Below are positions 1-11,240 of a stretch of DNA of 64,000 nucleotides, piece after piece. The stretch's first letter is position 1. Each line of letters begins with the position of its first letter. The position numbers and the translations under genes are program-made. The stretch spans positions 186,001-250,000 of the forward strand of contig JAJNNX010000007.1 in the NCBI GenBank assembly GCA_023159155.1, given 5' to 3'. This DNA comes from Ustulina deusta. Lineage: Eukaryota > Ascomycota > Sordariomycetes > Xylariales > Xylariaceae. The notes below the pieces were generated by a model. That model was not told the origin of the DNA. It saw only the letters and a program-made list of their open reading frames with translations, and made no database searches.

Positions 1-2870
1 ATTTAAGTAATGTATTTTATATAAGCGTTAAAAATAATACTGTTTTTTAAGTATTTAAATATAGTTTTATTATAAAAGCAAATTAAAAGTTGATTTTTAA
101 GTTTTTATTTTTATTTTTTTTTGTTGAAATGTATTTTACTGGCGAGTTAGACAAAGTTATTTTTAAACTCGGAGAACTTATTTAGGGACTTATTTTTAAA
201 AAACAACTTTTTTTATTTTTTTTTAGATTTAGTAGTTTTATTAATATTGTGGTAACTATTTTAGAAATAAATTAATAGTATTGTAGAAGTTTTAATTTGA
301 TTTGGATAAGTATTTTTAAAGTAGGGTTGCAAGTTTTTTATAGCTTTTTTTTTAAAATAGGACTTAATATTTGTTATTTTTGTAGTATTATTAGTAAATT
401 AATTTTTATTAGTAAAAAGGTAGTTTTTTATATTTTTGTATTATATTTTAAATTTGATTTTGTTTTTTGTTGTGTTGTTATAAAAAGTAGTTATATATAT
501 TTGAGCAGTTTTGCAGGACTTTTTTTTGGTTTGTTTTAAATATAAAATCAACTAGCGTTAAGCGATCAAATCTATTATGTACTAATTTATTTTTATTATT
601 TAATTTTGCAAACTATTGTGTTAGGTAGTTATTATTTTAAGTTTGTTTAAGAGTTAGTTAATAGTTTGTTGCTGGTTTGTTTATTAAAAAGTATTTATAT
701 AATAGGTCGAAAAACTAGGGTTACTAAACTTGAATTTAATAAGTTATATTTAAAAATTTTTAATTAAAATCTTTTAACTAGTATTTTTATTAGTACTTAA
801 GTTAGTAAAGTATTTGTTTTATTTAAAAAAGCTTATTATATTATTTTTGGTTTTTTGTAGCAATTTATATAGATCTAAGGCGTATTAAGCATTAGTAATT
901 ATTATAATATTTTGTAGTTTAAATTTTTGCTATAAAGCTTTTAGGTAATTTAAAATAGCATTAAAAGCGGCCCGGTTTATAAGTTTTTTAAATATAAAGA
1001 TTGTTTGTTTTATTTTTAAAGTAATTATATTAAAAAAGAAAATAAGATTATTTTTTTTAATATAAGTTATTATATATTAGTTAATTAGGTTTATAGCTTT
1101 TTTATTAAATTTTTTTTGCTTGTAATAATATTAGTAGTTAGTAAAAACAAAATTAATAATAGCTTGTTTAAATTTGTTGTTTATTTAGATAATAATAGGT
1201 TGTTTATTTTTATTATTATTATATCTAGCTATAATAAATTAACTAAATAAAAGTTTTTATATAAACAATATATTTAATAATTATTGTTATATATTAAAGC
1301 AAAGTTTTTTATTAGGTCGAAGTATACTTTTTTTAAAGTTATCTAATAAAAAATGTACTTTTTTATAGGCTGCGTTTTTTATATAGGTACGCTCTTTTAA
1401 GGTTTGCGCTATACTGCTAAAACAAAAGTTAGGTTTTAGTAGATAGTTTAGGGTTGTAGTAAATAGTTATAATATATATTATATATAAATTATTTAATTA
1501 TTTGAAAAAATATTTAAAAGTAGTTCTAATATATTTTATAAAAGCAATACTTAAATTATTATATGTTAGGCAATTATAAAAAGTAAAGCTTTATTTTAAA
1601 AGCAAATTTTGTATTAGAATTTAAATATAAAAAAAAAAAAAAGCTAATTTTATAAGGGTACGTTGTAGGTTTTTTATAGGTAGATTGGTAGGAAGTATAG
1701 GCAGCTGTTAGGTAATTGCTAAGTGCCGGCCAGGTGTAAGTCATATGACCTAAGAATTAAAGATTGTGGTTTGTGTGGCTTGTGGGTTGTAGCCATGCTG
1801 CCGGCCACCAGCTACCATACTGTAACTATATTTATATATTAATATTTTTATTATTTTTATTATATATAAAAATATATTATTATACTAGAATATAATATTA
1901 TAATATTAATATATATATTTAATAATTAATAAAAAAATATTATAGTAATACTTTATAGCGTTTATATTATTTATATTTTTTTTATATAAAGAAAAAGCTT
2001 TTTTTATACTTATAAATTATACCTTAGATTATTTAGCTTTTGGTTTTTTAGCGTATAAAGTCAAATTTAGTAATATTTTTATTATTATAGACCATAATCT
2101 ATATTTTTTATATAGGGTTATTATAAGCTTAGTATTTATTTAAAAAAGCAATCGTATAAAGTTATAACTAATTAATAGTTTTGGGGTAGTTATTAAGTGT
2201 AGCCCTTGCAAACATAAAATAAGCGTTTTTATAGTTATAAGTAAGCTAAATATTCCGATAGCAGACCCGGCAGTTATAACTAAGTGCTTTTATTGCTATA
2301 TTTATTGCTGTTTTTTTAAAACTGTTTAATTCAAGCAAAAACAATAGAATATTGTACTAGGCAACTAATTAATACTTTTGATCTTTTTTAATTTATTGCT
2401 TTATCTAATTATAAATAAGCGTATTAATTATAATACAGCTACAACGCTTTTTAGGTGTAAAAAAATATATATAAGTTTATTAGACCTAGCGAACTATATA
2501 ACTTAAATAAGTAGTAATAGCTTTATATAACTAGCCAATAGTATTTCGAAAAGTTTTTATTTCGATTTATTAATTATAAGTAAGATTAGTAGATTATATA
2601 AAAAATTAGATTATTAATAGATTTAAAAGTATAACTAGCTACTAAATAGCTTAAAAAAAAACTATTATAAAAATATATTACTAATTTTTTCGATTTAGGT
2701 ATATTTTGCATAAAAAACACAAAAAATTAAAAATATTTAATATTAATAATAATATATTAACTTTTATTACAAAAAAAAATATTTAAATATTATAATTTTG
2801 GACAAAATTATAGGCTTGTATTTTTATATATAAATTATAGTATAAAGTACATACAAGGGGTGGCGTCAGC
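1..2870. repeat. AT-rich degenerate block, RIP-like
   Basis: The first 2.9 kb is built almost entirely of A and T runs and TTA/TAA/TTTA words, with no open frame of coding character. It ends abruptly near 2870, where ordinary GC content begins. Such blocks in filamentous ascomycetes are typically transposon copies destroyed by repeat-induced point mutation; that is an inference here, since no element protein can be recognised. An 80-residue open frame at 297-539 is low-complexity Phe/Ile/Lys-rich and is not a gene. A less AT-rich patch lies at about 1690-1830. Confidence 0.7.
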
Positions 2871-2888
2871 TAATTTTATGAACCCTTG

Positions 2889-2937
2889 CTATGACCCCTA
2901 TACACCCCCTATACACCCCCTGCACACCCCCTGCTAA
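2889..2937. repeat. short C-rich tandem repeat at block edge
   Basis: About four imperfect copies of a 12-nt unit resembling CCCTATACACC follow each other directly at the point where the AT-rich block gives way to normal sequence. The last copies change to CCCTGCACACC. It may be a minisatellite or the remnant of a repeat end. Confidence 0.6.
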
Positions 2938-5900
2938 AGGCCCTGGTTGCGTACCCAAACTAACGTTAAAGATCCTGGAATAGGTGTAGGTAGTAGGTAC
3001 CTATACCTAGTAGGCAAAGAATTTAGGTGATTGGCTTCAGGTCGGATGCATGTATCGGTGTTAAGGAGATCTACCGTCTCTGTTAAGGTAAGCGTCCCAG
3101 TCCGGACTGCCACCATCCCCTCTCGTTGGCCCCAACAGGAAATTTTCAAAATAGTAAAATGGTACCTGGTATAAGAGCTGCTACTTGGCCATGCAATATG
3201 CTACCAATCTTGAAAATATCCGTTCGAGCTTCATGCCGAGACAATCTCCGCTTGCAACCACTTCCAAGTCAACATGCGGCACAAAATACGAGAGTGTCGT
3301 GACCATTCAAATGAGTTCCGAAGCAGGCCGTCGGCCGTGAAACATGGATCAGGCAGTAATCACGTGCTAGCCCGGCTGAAGGGGCTATATTTGGATGCGA
3401 TCGCTACTGTACAAATGTTGCCCTCGATAATGTGTTGGAAACGAAGGCTGGGCTTTGTTTCTGCGGGCTAGACCAATGCCCCTAGAATCTCTCCATCGCA
3501 GCCTTTGGGCAGACGGACCGGCTGGGCTATTGTCTCCTTCCCGTACGCGACCAAGCCGGGAGTTGCCTTGCAGCCATCTTCGCCTCGTGGGACAGCTACA
3601 ATGCATTGGCGAGACACGAGGGTTGGTTTGTGGGATCAAACGCTACAGGTATGCGATGCCATGCCATGCCATGCGAATGTGCGGTAACGTAGCGATATGT
3701 AGACGTGACCTCGGCTCTTCGAACAAGACGCAGGGAGGAGAAGCGTGGCCCATGTCACGTAAGGGTATGCCGTTTCTCCTGTCTACGCTTCGTAGGTAGG
3801 TACAGTAGGTATGTTATAGGCAAGGCATCAATCATGGCAAGGAATATCGGAGATATGGTCCGATGCATAGGAACCGTGTCTCAACGACCCATGTTTTTCA
3901 TGAGGCACTACAATAAGCAAGGGGGTACGGGATCGATAAAGCGATACTCAAGATAAGAATTCATGTATTGCAGATCAGTCGTCTATATTTATTTATTGAA
4001 CGTTGAACTCTTGCGCCGCAATGCCAACGTTTCTTTGTCTCCTTTTCGCAAGCGCACTAGGGACACGGGAACGATTATGTAGCGCAATACGCAATCACTA
4101 CACCCAAGTCCTATGCATCAAAAAAGAAAAGGGGTCGTCGATGATACCTAATAGCATTCATTCTATCATCCGCTAGTGTAAATGGTAATACCTAAACGTC
4201 AACCTGTCAGCCATGCGCTAACTGAGGTCAGTTCATTCAGTCAGCCAGGCAGTAGTAAGAAGTCCACTACAGTGCTGTAGTGTATAGGAAGCAAGCAGAC
4301 ATTCAATCCATTAAAGGATCCGTCCTACGCAATAAGGGGCACAGCATTCCAAGGAATTAGCAGTTCCAGCCACATCCCGAGTGGGTATCAGGCCACATAA
4401 CCAGGCTGTTTTGCTGACGACACCATGATGGAGAGAAGTGCCTCCTGTTGCATGCTACAGAGGTATCATTGGCGCAGACCAGGTAGCAGTTGGGAGCCAA
4501 ATCCAGGTCATAATAACAGTGGCCTGAGGGGTCTGGGTCTTTGTTCTCCAGGTCTCTTGTTCAGGCTGAGTAGCGGTGGTTCAGTTCCCGGCAAGCTCAG
4601 GATGGAAGGCTTTGATTGGTGGCCGGGGGGGTGGTAGTGAGCTGACACGCCCGAATGAGTCGTATGTAGCGCTCCCATGCTAGGGCAGGCAGGATGGATT
4701 CAGAAGGTGTGTTTCTGTCCCGGGCCTGCAGCAGCGGGACGGATCCCATTGACACACACGACACGCATGATTAATTGATTGCAAAGGCGTGTAGACCGCG
4801 TCGGCGCGGATTGATTGGCTCGTAGCTGTTGACGACGAGGCCGCACTGGCGCGAATGGGTCGCCCACTGCCCTGTCCTCTTGCGGAATCTCGTCCTAAAG
4901 GCTGAAGCGACTGATCCTCTGCGTTCCCCAGCTTTTGTGCTCTAAGGCCGGCACCGGTGCGACGCTGGCTGTGCGAATACCTGCCCAAGGTATCCCAAGT
5001 ACCTACCTACCTACTGTCCGAGCATTGCCTAATCTGATCTGCCCTGGATCCGTGTGGGCGTGCGCGCGCCGTGAAGCGCGTAAAGTGGCTCGGAGCTCTA
5101 GCACGTTTCGGGATGGCGTGGACATGAAATTGCGGTCCAGCCGGAACCTTACTGTGCAGGGCAAACGCGGATCCGAGCGCACACATAGTGCGATGATTTG
5201 TAGCAGGGAGACATTGAGGCGCTGGTTGTGTGCATTAGGCTGTTCCCACAAACGCCTTGGTGAAGGTAGTGTACTTCGGAGCTGGCTAATCATCGCGAAC
5301 GCAATGAACGCTGCACTACCTAGGCAGTGAACCGATCTACCTTGCATCATCATCAACATCGTCATTCTTCATTGTCATTACCGGGACGCCGTCTCTCTGC
5401 TGTGCCGCGTGCGCGACGCTATGCGCGACGCCGTGTTGGAGATCTCTACGAGTTACTTGATGCTGTTGGTCTTTGGAAACTCCTCATGATAGAGGGATTG
5501 TCATGTACCTTCAACAACGGTTCCGAGATGATGGTGTAACTGCATAGATGCCAGGCTTGGTGATGCAATTCTTGCTGTTCTACTACCTATGCAATGTGTA
5601 CAGTGCTGGGCGTCTAGACCTGTCGGCTGCAATCTTGTCTCCCATGTTCATATATTCTCACTTTGGAGAAGATCTTCAACACCGGCATACATGACTGGAT
5701 AGATATCGAGCCCTACCATACACTAGTGTACAGTTAGAGCAGTGTACTTCTTCCCGCTCCTTTCTCTTGGCGTGAGTGTAAGTATCTGCCATGTGAGTAT
5801 CCAGATGAGACGATCACTGACAGTTGACGAACAACGCATGGTACGGCAACTGTTGTGACATCTAGAGGTCGCCGAGGACGCGACAATCCGAGCCCTTCTA

Positions 5901-8250
5901 TTGATCTCTCCAGGAAATTCTGGATTGACTGATTCATTGATTGATTGACTGGCTCCCCCATACCAATTAAACCTATGTGGGGAGTATTGAGTATGCTGGA
6001 AAAGGTCTCTTCCTGGCTGCATGGTCGGTATCCGGCCACGGAAATTGTGCGACGAGTGTTGCTCCTATCGGCGAATGGAGGTTATGCACTACTGTACAGG
6101 CGTCGAATTGTGATGTTTTCACGCCCAAAATCAAGCCAAACCACAGGTTATCCTGGTGGAGCAAGCCACATGCATTACTTCGAGCTACACTATTGGGCAC
6201 GAATATATAGTAGTACGGTATAGCAATACCAGGTAGGTAGGGACTTGCGTGGAGGCTTGAGAGTGTAATATTACGTGCATATCTCAACCGACCACTGTAG
6301 TACCTAGCTACCTACTACTACACCACTCCACGACCTCCACTCAGCGCCCTAATCCGTGATGCATACAAAAAGCTGGCCTCGGTCGACGAGGCCGTGGAAG
6401 GCCAGCTTAAACAAACAAACAAACAACCAAGTGAATGGTCTGGATTATAGGCTAGATGGCGCAACTTGCCCGAGCTGCGAGCTATAGACTGGCCAGTTAT
6501 TGTTAGCATCTGCAAGGCATTGTTTGAACAATATCGTAGCGTTGTCTATTGTCTTGCAAAGCGCAAGGATCAAAATTTAACATGATGCGTACATGTACAT
6601 TTTACAAACAGACTTGCATAACAACAGTGCAGGCTTGGCTCGACTGTACCAGCAATGACAATACAAACGTCAATCTCATGCCTAGTGTACACTACGAACA
6701 TGAAAAGCCACGATCTGTTTGATACTGCCCCTACACTTTCTTGTTGTACTGTATACTGGCTACACGTTTGCTAAAAGCCAATGTACTTGCATGCCAGACG
6801 AGTACATTACACCACAGCAGGTAAATACTTGGGGTATGTATGGACACTACACCACAATGTAGAGCTCATACCCGACGGGCTGGGTGTAAATTTTCTTAGG
6901 TCGTATAAAGCATGTACAGTACCAGCCGATGGCTTGAGAAATGAAAATGTGCAGCCCTTACCTACTAGTCCTGCATCAGGTGCGGAACCAGACAGTTGGC
7001 GTCTTTTATATATGTCACGACTCGCGAGCAAGGCTTTGGTTTCCGCAGTGAACCTCCCAGACTACGCTTAATTACTTAGTGTAGAGGACTGACTCTCCGG
7101 CCAAACAGAGCAGACAGAAACAAGCCAGTCAAATAGCCTCCCTGCCTGATTATGATAATGTAGTAAAACTGTACAATCAATCACCTACACCGCTCGGAGG
7201 TGGAGATAGGAAATACTGTAGGTACCTACTCAATTATGATAAACTTCTGCTTCATACACGCACGCTTTCTTAATACACTACGTTTAGACTGTGCTCCTTC
7301 ATATCCGTACTGTATTTACTGAAATAGACTTGTGTTGGACTGTTGGACCTTGTTAGATACTATACAGTAAGTACTTAGTACTGGTAGTATAGAACAGTCG
7401 ACGACCTATTTTCATGTTATCCACTCATTGGTTCAGTACTTTGGTAGTCTACACTAAGTGATAGTTATACCTAGTTACACATTCTAGTGAGGCTGGGATC
7501 TGTTTTAGAGCAGGATTTCTTACTCTCTTGATACAACCTTACCTACTTGGTTAGCATGGGTAGCACCTGATTACACCTAACTACATATATCGTTGCTCTT
7601 CCAAGTCATGATGTGTATGGCATGGGTTAGGGAAGGATGCCTTTTTAGAATACTGTAGCACTTAGATAGTGTCTACCTACGGTACTGGAGGCTTATACTT
7701 GTGAACACCTCGTGTGCGAGAATACAGTGTGGGGTGTAATAAGAGACCTACAGCAGTACTTAGGTACCTGGTGCGAGTGCTTCCGTGCGTGCGGATTCCA
7801 AATCGCGACACTGTAAGCCGGCACTCTAGTGTAGTATAGTGCAGCAAAGGTCGGCCGGATACCATGTACCGTGCACATAACACTGTGTCGCCGGCTACAG
7901 GTGCAGCACAGTACATAGCCCACGGGACACTTACTGTACCTAGGGAGCTGAGGGTACTTCTGACTTGCATCTCAGCCATCGCCCATCACTGGTCTCTCGC
8001 ATTTTACAGGCCGTCCCGTGTCGCGCTCTTCGCTAGCCCCTGCTGTTACAACGCTTGCTAAACTGGGCCATCCCGGTCTTGGTGCTGCCGTGGTGTGCAG
8101 TGTGCAGCGCAGCGGTTCTCTCTCCTGCCCATCCCCCTGTATCTGTATCTAGTGCACATCCACCATCGATCCATGTAGGTACATCTGGGCACTACATATA
8201 CATATGTAATCTGTAGGTACATGGTGGTGTATCTGTGGGTTTTCTCTCGT
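2938..8250. other. long intergenic stretch, no gene seen
   Basis: About 5.3 kb without a supportable gene. Open frames are short, occur on both strands at once and have no recognisable family. The stretch holds many TACC/GGTA words (for example near 3795-3815, 5003-5025, 6225-6240, 6300-6320 and 7200-7225), a tetranucleotide ATTG-like run near 5925-5950, an ATGCC triple repeat near 3658-3675 and an inverted repeat at 6370-6408. Degraded elements cannot be excluded. Confidence 0.55.
6370..6408. repeat. inverted repeat followed by (AAAC)n
   Basis: The nine bases AAGCTGGCC at 6370-6378 return as GGCCAGCTT at 6400-6408. A second inner pair, GGCCTCG and CGAGGCC around a five-base loop, competes for part of the same stem. 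A short AAAC run follows immediately. The context is intergenic and the function is unknown. Confidence 0.5.
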
Positions 8251-8289
8251 GCCCGTCGGCGTCTTAAAAGTACCTCCTGTCCCAAAAGC

Positions 8290-9900
8290 CAATCTCTTCC
8301 AATCCTTTTTCATCTCCTGCATCCTCCTCCAACTCGAGGCCGCCTCTCCTCTCCTCCCCTTCACCTCTCTCCGTCCTCCTCCATCCGATTCATTCCTTCT
8401 CTTCTTCTCGACATATCTCCCTACAATAGTCTCCCTGCTCAATGAAAAGGAGAGGGAAGGAGGAGAGATAAATCCCTAGGGCCCGCCACTAGTCGAAAAG
8501 CGAAAAGGAACAGGTCAAGCTCGAGAGTGTGCCGCTTGCTGGTGTGTCTGGGAAAAAAAAAGTGAAGGCCAGGAACGAGATAATAAAGCAGATAGACTCC
8601 CTATCTGCCTTATTAGACATCAAACTCCTTCCTCGAGTATTCAACCGCGCTCACCCGTCCCTCTTCTAACTGGAATTCCTCACAATTAATAATCTCGGTT
8701 TTTTTTTTCACGAGGAATCTTTAATCACCACATTCCCTCCCTTCGGCTCGTCCCATCCCCCCCCACCTTCGTCCACCACTCTCCCCCTTTGGGTCAGCTT
8801 CTAAACCATCGGTCGATACCTTCAACTCATTCCTCGGTCGGCATCCCTCCCCGAGAAAGAGAGTGCTGTCGGTCCTTCGTGCCAGCGGTACCTGGAATCT
8901 GACTTTGGCTATCCCCCCAATACCGTGGATTTACTCCAGACACATCAGTCTCGGACTCTACGCCAGAGTCTGATTCTGACTGGAGCATCCCGCCTACGAG
9001 CCTATATGAGCCCAGTCACTTTAACGACTATCTCGTGATAGAAGCGTCGCCTGTGTAGAGGTATGTGATGGAGAGGAGAAGAGGCTGAGAGCAATTTTTT
9101 CGAGAGGTGTAATAGTTCTGATGTGTTCTCTTCCCTTGTAGTGGCATGCCGATAGGTTCCCTGTGATCCAGCGGTCCCCTCCACACGCACGCTTCTTCAT
9201 CTCTGCGTTGAGCAGAAAGGTTTGCCTCGTGGGACCCGTTAACTCGCTGTTCCCACCGTGTTCCTCAGGAATCATCTAATTTCCTGGCGACTAATCGTGG
9301 CGGTAAGGGATACCTCCTTTTTCTGCATAACCCCCCTGGCTCCCGACGTCATTGTCTAGTGTCTATCCACAGCAATATCTGCGCACATAGCGATCTGAGT
9401 CTCTTCAAGGCTTCTGAGAGACATACCTTTCCTCGCGTGCCGGACCTCCCCACATAAGCCAATACTCGGCCCATAATGGCTACTATTGCGTCCCTACTTG
9501 TGGCACCAGCAGCTTGGCTCAATTTTTTTCCTGCAATCTATCCGCGTTGTACCTGCTTCTAGGGCTGACTGAATTTCCTAGAGCCATTCACTCAACTCTT
9601 AAAGGGTCTACTCCCCGGCCCTGGTTACCTCGAACACCACCGGTTTGCGGCAACCATCCGATCTCCTGTCATTCTTTTTTTTTTTCCAAAGCTATTGTTC
9701 ACCACGCTCTTTAATACCCTAATGTTGATACGGTCTGTCCACCTGGGATAATACACTCATTTCTGCTCACCTGCGACGACCAACTTAATACTCTCACTCA
9801 AGTACCAAGATTCCTGGAGAACCTGACCCTCACTCTTTGCATTACTACCCCGCCTCCGAGCCACGCGTCTCCCAATTTTCTCACAACTTTTCTATTCACC
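8290..9900 (+). promoter_or_regulatory. pyrimidine-rich upstream region of the cyclin gene with two upstream ORFs
   Basis: The DNA before the cyclin start is strongly C/T-rich (most clearly 8290-8430 and many shorter tracts to 9900), as is common in core promoters and leaders of filamentous ascomycetes. Two small ATG frames lie close to the start: 9476-9562 (28 codons plus stop) and 9722-9751 (9 codons plus stop). If the mRNA leader reaches this far they would be upstream ORFs. The transcription start cannot be read from sequence alone. Confidence 0.35.
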
Positions 9901-11240
9901 ATGGCGTACAGTTCAGATGACAGCGGCTTCTTCATCGAGACCGATGAGCCGCGACGCATCAACATGAAGGACGCCGCCAAGATACTGGCACGTAACCGGC
10001 AAGAAATGATCGCCAACGAACTCTCTCGTCTTGCCGGCGACGAGTACCTCGAGGATATCATGCAGCATACGAGACACATGGAAGTAAGTAATTTCATAGC
10101 CCAGGTGGTTTTTTGCTCTCACTGCCCTCTACAGAGCATAATTTCCGCCACACTAGATCTCAATGTACATGACAGAATAGGCCCAATCTGGAGGTGATAG
10201 CTGACGTGCTGCAAAAGGATGAAACATTACCTGACGCCAACCTCATCGATATGCAACGAGAAATTCAGTGGTTTATGAGACCATACCTGATCGATTTTCT
10301 CATTGAGGCTCACGCCGCCTTCGCTCTCCTGCCCGAAACTCTTTTCCTAACTATCAATTTACTAGACCGCTACTGCTCAAAGCGAGTAGTCTACAAGCAG
10401 CACTATCAACTGGTTGGATGTGCAGCACTGTTAATCGCTGCGAAGTACGGAGACAAGAAGGACCGAGTACCCCAAATCAATGAGTTAAACAACATGTGCT
10501 GTGGATTGTACGATTCCGGCATGTTTACTCAAATGGAAATGCATGTGCTTAACACCCTCGATTGGACTATCGGCCATCCCACTGTCGACTTCTTCACCCA
10601 ATTGATCGTAGCGGAAGAGGCGGATGACCGAGAAGTCGAGCATATGGCCGCATACCTGTGTGAAATTGCGCTATACCACCGCGATTTTGTTTCAACAAAA
10701 CCGTCGATTATGGCTCGAGCTTCTCTTGCCCTCGCACGGGCTATACTTGGGCGACCAGAAGTCAATGATGGTGCATGGGATAACGTTGAGCACCTCACCG
10801 TTTTAACACTTTCACAGCACTTGCATCATCCTTCTATCACACTGTCGAGGAAATATTCTGCTCCCAGTCTGTCTCGTGTTTCTGCGAGTCTGGCCGAGTT
10901 TCTAACACAGCAAGCCGCCATCTCAAGGAGAGCACAACAAGCACCTCCCTCTCCTCCTGCCGAGCCAACTCTGACTGCGAGTCACTCTGCGATATACAAC
11001 ACCCCACAGAAAGGTTGTGGCGCTACCCCTGGTCCTGCCAATGGCTACATGACACCACCTATCACACCCGATGGCATGTGTTTTGCTGCAGCAGACCCTA
11101 TGAACAAATATGTTCCACCTAGGTGTCCAGTCACCCCCACACCTCAAGTTCCCAACATAACAGGCTATTCCCAACGCCAACAACAGCAGCACTATGCTAC
11201 ATACCCATATGACGAATATCATAACCAGATAGTAGGTTAG
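9901..11240 (+). CDS. G1/S-type cyclin (fungal CLN/Puc1-like)
   Basis: Two exons, 9901-10083 and 10176-11240, joined in phase 0 across a 92-nt intron, give 415 residues. The start ATG has a CACC context and follows a pyrimidine-rich leader. The cyclin N-terminal box begins near residue 87 (MQREIQWFMRPYLIDFLIEA) and runs to about 210, with the helix containing LLDRYCSKR and the AALLIAAKYGDKKDRVP segment. A cyclin C-terminal fold probably follows. The last 130 residues are low-complexity, rich in Pro/Thr/Gln, with several TP motifs and a Gln-rich end, consistent with CDK-phosphorylated turnover signals. In the family such cyclins activate the cell-cycle CDK at G1/S. The family call is firm; the exact orthologue is not. 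Confidence 0.88.

Noticed and set aside
297..539. 80-codon Phe/Ile/Lys-rich frame
   Set aside because: It lies inside the AT-rich block and has the composition expected from A/T runs.
3385..3799. Overlapping frames of 84-114 codons on both strands
   Set aside because: Simultaneously open on opposite strands, with no family motif or splice context.
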